In this document: in pieces, positions 53,203-62,600 of the stretch
Layout of the letters: the number at the start of each line of letters is the position of its first letter
How positions within the stretch are numbered: position 1 is the stretch's first letter
Assembly (NCBI RefSeq): GCF_009917485.1
Contig: NZ_QZDT01000020.1
Coordinates: forward strand, 18,647-82,646
Direction of reading: 5' to 3'
DNA from: Parablautia muri
GTDB taxonomy: Bacteria; Bacillota; Clostridia; Lachnospirales; Lachnospiraceae
Length of the DNA: 64,000 nt
Program-made: the position numbers and the translations under genes
The notes under the pieces: model-generated
Told to the model about the DNA's origin: nothing
What the model saw: only the letters and a program-made list of their open reading frames with translations
Database searches by the model: none

Positions 53203-53237
53203 CTTCCTCCACCTCCTTGTATCTCTTGGCGTCTCAT

Positions 53238-53266
53238 ATATAAGCATAAGTTTCCCCGCATTGCAA
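53238..53266 (-). promoter_or_regulatory. Promoter of the 128-residue hypothetical gene
   Basis: On the minus strand TTGCAA and TTATAT are separated by 17 bases, about 35 bases before the start. It is divergent from the XRE promoter. Confidence 0.55.
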
Positions 53267-53310
53267 CTTGTTTTTCCTGCTTCGTTTTTTCTTATACGCT
53301 CATTTTTTAG

Positions 53311-53338
53311 TTGATTATTATGTGTTTTAGAGTTAACA
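53311..53338 (+). promoter_or_regulatory. Promoter of the XRE regulator gene
   Basis: TTGATT and TTAACA lie 16 bases apart, with the same geometry as at 52366, and with GTTAAC across the -10 box. Confidence 0.5.
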
Positions 53339-53362
53339 TGCATCACTAAGGAAAGGAGGGAT
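53330..53362 (+). repeat. Duplicated promoter/leader element, copy 2
   Basis: It matches 52385 to 52417 at 32 of 33 positions, from the -10 region through the ribosome site of the XRE gene. Confidence 0.85.
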
Positions 53363-53366
53363 TACT

Positions 53367-53624
53367 ATGGCAGCCGGGAACACACCCACATCACTTGATG
53401 CCATTCTGTCAGGTCAAAAAATACATAGCAGAATCAGGCAGAGCGGTCACAGCATAAGTGAAATACAGGAAATGCTTGGGCTGGAATGCCCGCAGTCCAT
53501 ATACCGATGGCTCAAAGGGCAGTCCATGCCATCAATAGACAATCTCTATATGCTCAGCCAAATTTTGGAAGTACATATGGAAGACCTGCTTGTATCAATG
53601 GACGCCGCAAAACATTCCATCTAA
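53367..53624 (+). CDS. XRE-family transcriptional regulator
   Basis: This 85-residue protein is a single HTH domain: GQKIHSRIRQSGHSISEIQEMLGLECPQSIYRWLKGQSMPSIDNLYMLSQILEVHMEDLLV, with the ...IYRWLKGQS..P recognition helix. It is a probable phage repressor or Cro-like protein. The leader GAAAGGAGGGATTACT precedes the ATG. It may act on the GTTAAC sites of both duplicated promoters. Confidence 0.85.
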   Translation: MAAGNTPTSLDAILSGQKIHSRIRQSGHSISEIQEMLGLECPQSIYRWLKGQSMPSIDNLYMLSQILEVHMEDLLVSMDAAKHSI

Positions 53625-53668
53625 AGCACGGGAGACACTTCCTGTTGTCAGCCACACAAAAAAATAAC

Positions 53669-53699
53669 GCCTGCGAACAGCTATAGGCCGTCCGCAGGC
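53669..53699 (-). terminator. Bidirectional terminator between the XRE gene and the amidase
   Basis: GCCTGCG (53669 to 53675) pairs with CGCAGGC (53693 to 53699); the minus strand continues GTTATTTTTTTG and the plus strand ATTTTCATT. It ends the late lysis transcript. Confidence 0.75.
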
Positions 53700-53723
53700 A
53701 TTTTCATTATCACCGATGCTCCA

Positions 53724-55076
53724 TCATACCCTTACCGCATGGTCAAGGGAAATCCATCCGTCCCGTTTATCCTGATAGGCTTTCAGCAGCCCCCATTTTG
53801 ACGCCCCCTTCCCGTCAGCCTCCTCCACAATCGTAAAATTTCCGATCCCAGTATATTTCCCTGTTTTTGCATACCCTGTCCCCGGCCCCCTGCGGATGTT
53901 CAGGTCGGGGATCGCCACCCTGACCATATAGGGCGCGGAAAGGGTGAGGCTCTCCATGAACTGTACCTTCCCCTCATCCATGACAGCTTTCAGGATGGAG
54001 AGGATTTTCTCCCCATACCTTTCCCCTGCCGCCCAGCCTTTCCCCTGCGGGTTCTCCTTCTGCCCAAGCCACTCTACATAGGGCGCACAGCCCCTCGTGA
54101 CGTACCTGAAACGCGGGTCAATGCAGCCGTTCTTCAGCGCATCTTCGGAAGCATAGGCTTTCAGGTGCTGCACCTGCGCCCGGATGCCGAACTGCGGGGT
54201 CTCAAAGGAAAGCCCCTTTTTCGCCCTCTGCGTCACCCCAAGGCCGCAGAAATTGTTCTGCGAAAGCGTGACCGCAGAGCCGGAATAAGCAAAATTCCCC
54301 GTCTCAAGGCAGGACTGTGCAAAGGCGATATCGCCCCTTACGCCTTCTGCCTCCCCTTCCGAAAGATACAGTGGGATCATATCCAGTACGGACGGCTCCA
54401 CGGACGGATTCTTTCCCCTGATATATGACTTCATCTGGTCTGCCGTTGCCACGGCCTTCCCCATGATCTCCGTGTATCCGTCCGTGCCGTCCTTATCCAT
54501 TGCCGCCCTGACCGCTTTGCGGAAGGAATCCATGGTGTACCCCATACCAAGCTGCGTCCAGAGATGTTCCGGGTCGCCATGGTTGCTGGCAATACCCCGG
54601 CCGTGGCCCTCCCGGTGGCTGATGATAACACCGTCCGCCAGCGGGTCCAGACTGTATTTCCTGCAGAGCATGGCAAACAGTTCCACCGCAGCCCCATAGG
54701 TCCTTTCAGCCACCGACCGTGCTTCTGCCAGGTTGGAGCAGGTAAAGTTTGAGCCTGCTGTGTATCTGATACACGTAGGCTCGCACATCTCTACTCCGAT
54801 ATGGGTATTGTTCCCGCTCCCTTTGCTGCCGCTTCCGCAGTGCCATCCCCGGTGGTTCCAGGGGAGCGTCTGGTACACCGTCCCATCATTCCCGTCAATA
54901 AATCCGTGGACGCAGGAGGTGTCATGTGACGGGCTGTTCCACGAACTGATGAACACGGACGCTTTCGGCTGCGGGCAGCCCACGGAATGGAGCATCAGCC
55001 CCTTGACCGTGATCTTCCGCCCCGCCGTATAGCAGGGGTTCCTTGTCAGGATGCTCTCCACCAGTTTCATAGTCAT
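53724..55076 (-). CDS. Endolysin: N-acetylmuramoyl-L-alanine amidase with glucosaminidase-like and SH3 domains
   Basis: This phage lysin has three parts. Residues about 20 to 190 form an amidase_2 domain, with zinc-ligand His30 in GLMLHSVGCPQ, NHRGWHCGSG and SHREGHGRG. Residues about 225 to 370 resemble a FlgJ-type glucosaminidase domain (DIAFAQSCLETGNFAYSGSAVTLSQNNFCGLG). Residues about 380 to 450 form an SH3_3 wall-binding domain (LNIRRGPGTGYAKTGKYTG). The ATG overlaps the holin stop, so the two are coupled. Confidence 0.92.
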   Translation of the reverse strand: MTMKLVESILTRNPCYTAGRKITVKGLMLHSVGCPQPKASVFISSWNSPSHDTSCVHGFIDGNDGTVYQTLPWNHRGWHCGSGSKGSGNNTHIGVEMCEPTCIRYTAGSNFTCSNLAEARSVAERTYGAAVELFAMLCRKYSLDPLADGVIISHREGHGRGIASNHGDPEHLWTQLGMGYTMDSFRKAVRAAMDKDGTDGYTEIMGKAVATADQMKSYIRGKNPSVEPSVLDMIPLYLSEGEAEGVRGDIAFAQSCLETGNFAYSGSAVTLSQNNFCGLGVTQRAKKGLSFETPQFGIRAQVQHLKAYASEDALKNGCIDPRFRYVTRGCAPYVEWLGQKENPQGKGWAAGERYGEKILSILKAVMDEGKVQFMESLTLSAPYMVRVAIPDLNIRRGPGTGYAKTGKYTGIGNFTIVEEADGKGASKWGLLKAYQDKRDGWISLDHAVRV

Positions 55077-55492
55077 TCGTCCCCCTTCCCGTCCTCTGCC
55101 CTGTCATGGAGCTGCTCTAAAATCTCCTTCAGCTTTTCCGGAATGGGCAGCCCCAGGTGTCCGGCATTCTCCAAAAGGCTCACACCCTCGTTGGAGATAT
55201 AGAAAAAGATGATGGCCGTCCGCAGCACGGAGCCGCTCCCGATGACCTGCACGTCGAGGATGTTGGCAATCCCCACCAGCAGGAAGATCAGCACCTTCTT
55301 TGCAATGCCCTTAAATCCCACCTCGCTGGACAGCTTCTTATCCGCAGCGGCACACATTACCCCCGTGATGTAATCCACCACCACAAATGCGATGAGCGCA
55401 TACAGCAGGCCGTCGCAGCCGCCGAGGAACCAGCCGAGCCATCCCCCGATGCCGGCGAAAATAAGTTGGATCGTGTTCCAGAATTCCTTCAT
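55073..55492 (-). CDS. Phage holin (toxin secretion/phage lysis holin family)
   Basis: The holin opens the membrane for the endolysin. The 139-residue protein has about three to four membrane segments: IQLIFAGIGGWLGWFLGGCDGLLYALIAFVVVDYITGV is the typical start, with the DYITGV motif, and a charged C-terminus follows (ILEQLHDRAEDGKGDE). Located directly upstream of the amidase gene, as usual. Confidence 0.92.
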   Translation of the reverse strand: MKEFWNTIQLIFAGIGGWLGWFLGGCDGLLYALIAFVVVDYITGVMCAAADKKLSSEVGFKGIAKKVLIFLLVGIANILDVQVIGSGSVLRTAIIFFYISNEGVSLLENAGHLGLPIPEKLKEILEQLHDRAEDGKGDE

Positions 55493-55532
55493 AGTGAAAC
55501 CCTCCTTAAAAAAATTTTGTTGTATAGAAAAA

Positions 55533-55558
55533 GCGGCCGCCCAATCCCGGACAACCGC
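55533..55558 (-). terminator. Terminator-like hairpin between receptor-binding and holin genes
   Basis: On the minus strand GCGGTTGTCC pairs with GGGCGGCCGC (10 positions including G-U pairs), followed by TTTTTCT. It may lower lysis gene expression relative to the tail genes. Confidence 0.6.
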
Positions 55559-55586
55559 CTGTTCCCATAGAAGTATTTAACTGTCC

Positions 55587-57707
55587 TTATGCACATTCCA
55601 CATACCGGATGAATGCTTTCCCGTTTCCTTCGTTCACCCCTGCCTCGGTTTCCGCAGGGTAATATTTCCCATTGTGGGTGAATGGCGCAACACCGTCCAC
55701 ATAGCCGGAGCCTCCCGCGCCGGATTCCCCGCGTAGGCCGTAATTCCCGCCGAACCACCCGCCTCCGCCGCCGGAATAGCAGGTGCCGCTTCCTGAATAA
55801 TAATCCCCCATGCCAAAATTTTCAGAAGGGCTGTTGCTTGTGGATATCTGGCGTCCGCCCAGGGCACCGCCGGAGCCATCGCCGCCCCTCTCACCGCCCC
55901 CATCACCGCCTTTATGGATTGTCCCATTGTCAATTCCCCCACCGCCTCCACCGCCTGCCACAATCAGGACACAGGAGCGGTTGGCATAGCTTAAGCCGCT
56001 GGAACTGGTAGAGCCGAGATACCCCGATTTTGTACCCACATGGGTGGAACCGCCGCCTCCCGCCCCATACTGCTTACTGCTTGAGTAACTGTAGCCGCCC
56101 GCACCTCCGTTTGCCCCCGATGACGTGCCATTCGGTGATCCACCGTTAAAAATATAAACCACCTCATCCTTCTTCATCTTCTTATAGCCTCTGGAATGCC
56201 CGCCAAGCCCGCCTTCCGCCACAAGGCTGTCAATTTTCGCATCAGCGCCGGAAGCACCCCACACCTCAAACTCATAGATTCCGTCCTGCGGGATGGTGAA
56301 CTGCACATAATTCCCGGTATAAGGGAAATCATATTCCGTGGTCACCCACATGGCATAAAGGGTGGCATCCGCAGGGAATACGCCCATTTCCCCCGGCCTA
56401 TAGGATGGCGTGGAGAGGGAGTCAATGCTCCACCCGCAGAAGGACATATTTTTTCTTGTGTAGGGGCTTGCCGGGACTGTGGTAGGCTCGCTCTGGGAAT
56501 TCCCGTTGTTGTAGTAACAGAATGCGGTGAAACTTTCCTTTGCCCCGGTTTCTGTAAGGGTGCCGCCATTGGGCATCAGCCCGATGGTCATCTGCTTTCT
56601 GAACACCGCATAGAGCGTGACCGGCTCTTCCGAAGTAATGATATATTCCGCCAGTGCCTTCTTTTCCGCAGAATCATCCTGCCGCCATCCCACAAAAGTG
56701 TATCCATCCAGTGCGGCATCCGGGGCGGCGGCAATGGCGTCCTCCCTGTCCGGCACAGTCCTTTCTAATGAATATCCCGTGTCGATCTGGTATGTCACTT
56801 TGACGCCCGCCGCATACACCCTGTCCTCGCCAACGAAAATCCGCGTCACACGTTTTGTGGTTTCATCCTCATAACAGAGATAAATGGTGCTTGCACTGTA
56901 GCTTTCCAACGCCTGGTATTCATCTATGCTCACCAGTTTCATCACAAGGCCGGTGCTGCTCATCATCTCCGTCACTTTAGAATCTAATGTCTGCATGGAT
57001 TCTCCGAGGGATGCCGTGGAAGAAATGACGCCGTCCAGCTCCCCGATGATGTTCCTTGCCGTAAACACTGCGGTGCCGTCCAGCACCTTATCCCCCACTT
57101 TCGTGATCCTCGAATAACCGGAAGGCTCCGATGCGGCGGTGGTGCCTGCCTGTGTGCAGACCAGTGTCGCCCATCCCGGAGCGCCCACTGCCGTCACCGC
57201 ATCCCCTACGGAATAGGAAGTGGCGCGGGTAAGGGTCTCCCCTCCGCCTCCACCGCCGCTCCCGGCTTTCAGCGTGGGGAACACTTTTGTAAGGCCGTCC
57301 AAGCCAGCGGAAGATACGGTGAAAATGGCAAGTTCCAGGTCATAGGAGGAATTGTTGTAATTGATATTTACGTCCGCATCCAGCGGCGGAAGCTCCGCTG
57401 CCGCCTGCGCCAGTATCTTGATCGGCTCATCCGTATTTGACAGGTCAAGGTGGATATACACCCGTCCGTCCAGCGTCTCCCCCACGTCCGCAAGGCGCAC
57501 GTCTATCTCTGTTTCATACACTTCAAAAAAGCGCCCCCGTATCATGCCAAAGCCCTGCGAGATATGAAGCACATTCCCTCTGGCATAGGTCACTTCACAT
57601 CCTTTGAAGATGCCGCTGCCGGGGATTGCCGTCTCATAGATGATGGCGTCATCCTGCGGCGTGACATTGCCGCCCTTGTAGGTTTTCAGTGTGATGTTGT
57701 CAGCCAT
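55587..57707 (-). CDS. Phage receptor-binding/tail fibre protein with InlB-type repeats and glycine-rich C-terminus
   Basis: It encodes 706 residues. The first 140 or so are beta-rich and conserved-looking (GSGIFKGCEVTYARGNVLHISQGFGMIRGRFFEVYETEIDV), resembling the base of siphoviral fibres. Residues about 300 to 460 hold InlB/Listeria-Bacteroides-type repeats (YTFVGWRQDD...YAVF; MSFCGWSIDS...YAMW). Residues 470 to 706 are very Gly-rich (AGGGGSTHVG, VAGGGGGGGI), like the Gly-rich PAN/ALK-type C-terminal domain. It starts inside the end of the preceding tail gene (ATGGCTGA overlap). Likely binds the host surface. Confidence 0.85.
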   Translation of the reverse strand: MADNITLKTYKGGNVTPQDDAIIYETAIPGSGIFKGCEVTYARGNVLHISQGFGMIRGRFFEVYETEIDVRLADVGETLDGRVYIHLDLSNTDEPIKILAQAAAELPPLDADVNINYNNSSYDLELAIFTVSSAGLDGLTKVFPTLKAGSGGGGGGETLTRATSYSVGDAVTAVGAPGWATLVCTQAGTTAASEPSGYSRITKVGDKVLDGTAVFTARNIIGELDGVISSTASLGESMQTLDSKVTEMMSSTGLVMKLVSIDEYQALESYSASTIYLCYEDETTKRVTRIFVGEDRVYAAGVKVTYQIDTGYSLERTVPDREDAIAAAPDAALDGYTFVGWRQDDSAEKKALAEYIITSEEPVTLYAVFRKQMTIGLMPNGGTLTETGAKESFTAFCYYNNGNSQSEPTTVPASPYTRKNMSFCGWSIDSLSTPSYRPGEMGVFPADATLYAMWVTTEYDFPYTGNYVQFTIPQDGIYEFEVWGASGADAKIDSLVAEGGLGGHSRGYKKMKKDEVVYIFNGGSPNGTSSGANGGAGGYSYSSSKQYGAGGGGSTHVGTKSGYLGSTSSSGLSYANRSCVLIVAGGGGGGGIDNGTIHKGGDGGGERGGDGSGGALGGRQISTSNSPSENFGMGDYYSGSGTCYSGGGGGWFGGNYGLRGESGAGGSGYVDGVAPFTHNGKYYPAETEAGVNEGNGKAFIRYVECA

Positions 57708-58779
57708 TCTCCTGCCTCCTTAAAATCTTTGTCAAGTCCAGCCGCACCGTGCCGAACACCAGCTTGGTATTCTTCCCACGCTCCCTCCCGGTCAAAATGC
57801 TACGGTAGCTCTCCCCGTCTGAAATGATATCCGCCACCTGCCCGAATTCCAGTTCCTCCGGCTTCACAAGAGCGTCACCGTTCAGCATGGTAAGTTCTAT
57901 GAGGTTGGAATAGGAAAGGTTAGCAAACTTGTTATGGGCGGCGCTGATGGCCGCACTCTCAAAGCTGCTCCCCTCCTCATGGGAAACTGCCTGCATCTCA
58001 CAGACCACCGGGGTAATGCGGTCACGGTCTTTGGTGTCATATCCCAAATCGGAATGAAGGTAGTACACCCTTTTCTTTTCATAATCGGAAGAATCATAAA
58101 TCACCAGTTTATTCACATCCGCACTGACCTGTTTTATTGTGACGCTCTTTTTGATGATGTTGGGAAGGTCGCTCTCTATGGTGATGATGCCTGCCGCCGC
58201 TTTTCCCACCGTGATCTGTACTTCCCGTTTCTGGATATCCAGCCTTGCCTTTACAAGGATGCTGTACTTCTCCAGTGCCGGGATGACCACGGAATCGATC
58301 AGGTTCACGATATTGTAATGCCCGCCTTTGTCGGAGGGCGTGATGTGAAGGTTCCAGTCCTTTGTGGCAGTGGCCGCACTGACCGAAAGCCCCTTGATAT
58401 TCTGCATTTCATCCTCATTGGTGATGAACATTTCCGTTATCCTGTCACAGATGAACTGCTCCATGCTCCCCTGCCCCTGCAAATCCACATCAAACAGAAC
58501 ATCCGTATTGAGCAGTTCCATGAGCGGCTTATAGGAAATGGTCTGTAACTTCTTTGACTTATCCGTGCCATAGCCGATCTCCGTCACAATCCCTGCATAT
58601 TCTTCATTACCTCTGCTGATGCGGATATAGTCCTGCTTCTTCACGCCGGGCAGGGCAAGCACCGTCACGGTATTGCCGTCCGATGATAAATAATCCTCTT
58701 TGCAGGTGACCTCATTTACATTGGTGTTCCCCACCATCTCAAAGTCCTGCGTGAATATCTCCACGTTATACGGTCTCAT
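57700..58779 (-). CDS. Phage tail hub/baseplate protein (Gp37-like)
   Basis: This 359-residue protein begins MRPYNVEIFTQDFEMVGNTNVNEVTCKEDYLSSDG, with the pattern of siphovirus tail proteins similar to the ReqiPepy6 Gp37 type, in which early beta strands form the tail hub and a C-terminal extension contacts the receptor-binding protein. The order distal tail, hub, receptor-binding protein supports this. No lytic domain is seen. Confidence 0.75.
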   Translation of the reverse strand: MRPYNVEIFTQDFEMVGNTNVNEVTCKEDYLSSDGNTVTVLALPGVKKQDYIRISRGNEEYAGIVTEIGYGTDKSKKLQTISYKPLMELLNTDVLFDVDLQGQGSMEQFICDRITEMFITNEDEMQNIKGLSVSAATATKDWNLHITPSDKGGHYNIVNLIDSVVIPALEKYSILVKARLDIQKREVQITVGKAAAGIITIESDLPNIIKKSVTIKQVSADVNKLVIYDSSDYEKKRVYYLHSDLGYDTKDRDRITPVVCEMQAVSHEEGSSFESAAISAAHNKFANLSYSNLIELTMLNGDALVKPEELEFGQVADIISDGESYRSILTGRERGKNTKLVFGTVRLDLTKILRRQENG

Positions 58780-59602
58780 AGCTGATCCTCCCTTCCACCA
58801 TCACGTTTAAGATGTTCAGTCCCTCATGCACCACAGAAATACGGTTGCTGCCGTACTGCAGGTGGAAGAACCGCTCCGTGGTAAAATCGCACATCTGGTA
58901 CCTGTCCGCCACCACCTCGTCACTGACGCCCCGCTCCGTGATGCTGTAGGGAATCTGCGTGGTGTCGATGACCAGCTTATGCCCGTCCGGGATATTCCCT
59001 TCATACCGCCCGGTTTCATACAAAACATTATTCACATAGTGCTTCCACACCGGGTTCGTGCAGGGGCCGTACACCGTCACTTTACACGGGCTGTCCCCGC
59101 GGCTGTCACTGTCAATCATCAGCGTGTTCTGCGTCACATCCGCATAAGCATAGGTGTATTCGTAGGGGTATATCTTCCCGCCGATGGAAAGCGTCCCGCT
59201 GTAGCCGGAAACATTCCTGTAAAACTGCCCGGTCGCCGTGAAAGCCACCTCACAATCCAGCCCTGCTCCACCCGTCATCAGTTCGCTTTTTGTAACCTCC
59301 GTCATCCGCACCGGGATGCGGAATGCCTCCTCCATCTCATACACAAGGGTCAGCGGCACCGCCCGGACAAATCTTGAAAATGCCCGGTAGTTTTTGTATG
59401 CGCTTATCCCGCCAAAGAAGATGCGCCCGGTCATCACGCCCTGTGAGAATAATTCCTCCAGGGGGATGAAGTCCGTGCCGATCTGTTCATACTGCGTCCC
59501 GTCCTTATAGCCGAAGCCGCCAATGGAATGGAAAAAGGATGTCCGGGCGTTCAAATCCCAAGACATCCCTTCCCCGTTTATAAGCCTGAATTTCCTTATC
59601 AT
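58766..59602 (-). CDS. Phage distal tail (Dit-like) protein
   Basis: The 278-residue protein starts IRKFRLINGEGMSWDLN, and LEELFSQGVMTGRIFFGGISAYKNYRAFSRFVRAVPLTLVYEM and the later YPYEYTYAYADVTQN strands fit a distal tail hexamer subunit. It overlaps both neighbours (ATGA with the tape measure). Assignment uses order and general pattern. Confidence 0.75.
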   Translation of the reverse strand: MIRKFRLINGEGMSWDLNARTSFFHSIGGFGYKDGTQYEQIGTDFIPLEELFSQGVMTGRIFFGGISAYKNYRAFSRFVRAVPLTLVYEMEEAFRIPVRMTEVTKSELMTGGAGLDCEVAFTATGQFYRNVSGYSGTLSIGGKIYPYEYTYAYADVTQNTLMIDSDSRGDSPCKVTVYGPCTNPVWKHYVNNVLYETGRYEGNIPDGHKLVIDTTQIPYSITERGVSDEVVADRYQMCDFTTERFFHLQYGSNRISVVHEGLNILNVMVEGRISYETV

Positions 59603-62600
59603 GAATACGCCTTTCCCAGCTCCCGGTTCAGCCCGTCAGATAATTCCCCGACCAGCACCCCGGAATCCAATACCACCTGGCTGTTTGCCAGCCTGGGCAG
59701 ATACTTTGTCACCACCTCATACATGGCATCCAGCCTTGCCGCCAGTGAGGAACTTCCGCCGGAACCGCCCGCCGCCTGCGCCCCTGCCGTCATGGAATCC
59801 GTGGCAGGGATAAGTGTGCCTGCCAGTTCCTTCATGGGGCCGGTCAGCTTTCCGAGGTTGCCTTTGATGCCTTTTCCGAGTAAATCGATCATGTCCGGCA
59901 TAAAGGTGTGGAAGTTGGAAAGCGGCCCCTCGTCCGGCTCGGAGAAATGCAGGAAGGACGCAATCGTCCCCGCGATGTCCTTCACGCTGTCTACCAGATG
60001 GCTGATCTTTGACTTGATGCCGTCTATCAGCCCGCCAATGATGTCTTTGCCCCACTGCAATGCCTGTGAGGGCAGGCTCTTGATGAAGTTGATTGCCGCA
60101 TCGAATCCGCTCTTCACTGCCCCGGCAATGCCGCTCATGGCGTTCCTGATGCCGGAGAGCAGGCTGTTAAATACATTCACCACCGCGTCCTTGATGCCTC
60201 CCACGATACTGGTCACCGTAGACTTGATGGCGTTCCAGACGGAAGTAATGACCTCCTTTATCGCATTGACCACGGAACTGACTGCGGACTTGATGGCTTC
60301 CCACGCTGCGGTAATGGCAGATTTTATCGCCTCCATAATGGAAATGACCGCTGACTTGATGGCCTCCCATGCCGCCACAGCCACATTTTTTATCGCTTCA
60401 ATCGCAGAGGAAACCGCGCTCTTTATCGCTTCCCATGCGGCAATGACCGCAGAGCGTATCGCCTCCATCGCTGTGGAAATGGCGCTCTTTATCGTCTCCC
60501 ACGCAGAAACCACCACGTCCTTAATGGCGGAAAGCACCGCCGTCACCGCTGACTTGATGGCTTCCCATACCGTGGTAATGACGTTTCTGATTGCCTCCAT
60601 TACCGTGGTGACGGTATTCCTGATTGCCTCCCATGCGGAGGAAAGGAAAGAGCCGATGGCATTTGTCACGATCTCGATCACATTTTTTATCGCATTCCAT
60701 ACCGTGGATACCACAGTCTGTATCACATTTAAGACCGTGGTGATGATGGTCTTATAGAACTCGAACCGCGCCACGATGAGCGTCTTTATCACATCAAGGA
60801 CGGTTTGGAAGATATTTTTTATCCCTTCCCACAATCCGCTAAAGAAATCTTTCAGACCGTTCCATATGGCCTGCGCCGCCCCGGTGATGGCGTTCCAGAT
60901 ATTGGAGAAGAAGTCTTTTAATCCATTCCACACCGCAATAGCCGCTTCCTTGATGACATTCCATAAGTTGATCCAGAACTCACGGAAGCCCTCGCAGTTA
61001 TTCCACAGTGCCACGAAGATGGCTATCAGTGCCGCGATTGCCGCAATGACCAACGTGACCGGGTTTGCGGCAAGTATTCCCCACAACGCACTAAGCCCTC
61101 CGCCGATACTGGAAATGCCGCCGACCAGCGTGGGGATGAAGGTCATAATACTGCCCACTGCTGACACAACTTTCCCGATAACAATAAGCACGGGGCCGAT
61201 TGCTGCAGCGAGTAACCCGATAGTGACAATGGTATTCTTGGTGCCTTCATCCATGCCGTTCAGCTTATCAACAAAGCCCTGCACCCATGTGACGATCTGG
61301 CGGATGGCGGGCATGAGGATTTCACCAAAGGAAATGGCAAGCTCCTGCAACTGGCTCTTTAGGATGGTAAGCTGCCCGGCAAGGTTATCCTGCATGGTGG
61401 CCGCCATCTCCGCAGACTTCCCGTCACAGTTCGCTATGGCGCTGCTCACCTTCTCAATGTCCGCAGGGGCGGCGTTCATCAATGCGAGGAATCCCGACAT
61501 GGCATTCTTCCCCACAAGCGCCTCTGCCGCCGCTGCCTTTTCGGACTCGGACAATCCGCCGAAAGCCGTCCGGCAGTCTGCGAGGATAGCACTCAAATCC
61601 CTCATGCTCCCGTCCGCATTGGTGGTAGCAATGGTCACTTCCCCGATGCTGTTTCCGCAAATCTTCACTTCCCCGGAAAGGTTGCTCATGATGGTGCGGA
61701 GCGCAGTTCCGGCCTGGGTGGACTTGATGCCCGCATTTCCCATCAGCCCGATTGCCTCTGCGGTATCCTCTGCGGAGAAACCAAGCGCCCCGGCAATGGG
61801 CGCACAGTATTTAAAGGTCTCGCCCATCATGGAGACGTTGGTATTGGCATTACTGCTTGCCGCCGCAAGGATATCCGCGAAATGCCCGGAGTCTGCCGCC
61901 GTCAAACCGAAAGCCGTCAATGCGTCCGTCACGATATCAGAGGTAGTTGCCAGATCCTCCCCGGAAGCGGCGGCAAGGTTCATGATGCCCTCTATGCCGG
62001 AGAGCATATCAGAAGTTTTCCAGCCGGCCATCGCCATGTAATTCATTGCCTCGGCTGCCTCCGATGCGGAGAACTTGGTCTTGCTCCCCATCTCACGGGC
62101 TTTATCCCGCAGGGCATCAAGGTCTTTTCCCGTTGCCCCGGACACCGCCCCGACCTGGCTCATGGCGGTATCGAAATCGGCGGCAGTCTTTACCGCCATC
62201 GTGCCAAGCCCCACGATGGGCGTGGTCACGGTCTTGGTGAGGGTGGTGCCAACACCGGAAATCTTATCCCCAAGGTTCTTTAAATCTTCGCCCACGGCGG
62301 CAATCTTCTGCACCGCCACTGCCGACTGGTTCGCCTGTTCTTCAAGCCCCCGCAGCCGCTCCTCGGTCTCTATGATCTCCCTTTGTAAGCCATCGTACTG
62401 CTCCTGGGTGATCTCCCCTTTTGCCAGCGCCTCGTTTGCCTGTTCTGCAGCGGTTTTCAGGGTTTCCATCTTCTCCTTCGTCTCCCGCACCGCTTCCGCA
62501 AGGAGCCGATGTTTCTGTGCCAGCAGTTCCGTGTTGCCGGGGTCCAGCTTTAATAATCTCTCCACATCCCGAAGCTGTGACTGCGTGGTGCGAATCTCCC

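Noticed and set aside
52816..53346. Longer 176-residue form of the hypothetical phage gene
   Set aside because: The first 48 codons cover the promoter region, while a strong ribosome site lies directly before the ATG at 53202.
59528..62041. Two long plus-strand open frames (409 and 421 residues) opposite the tape measure gene
   Set aside because: They mirror the 33-base repeat and GC-rich codon use of the tape measure gene, have no ribosome sites and give low-complexity Ser/Ala/Met-rich products.
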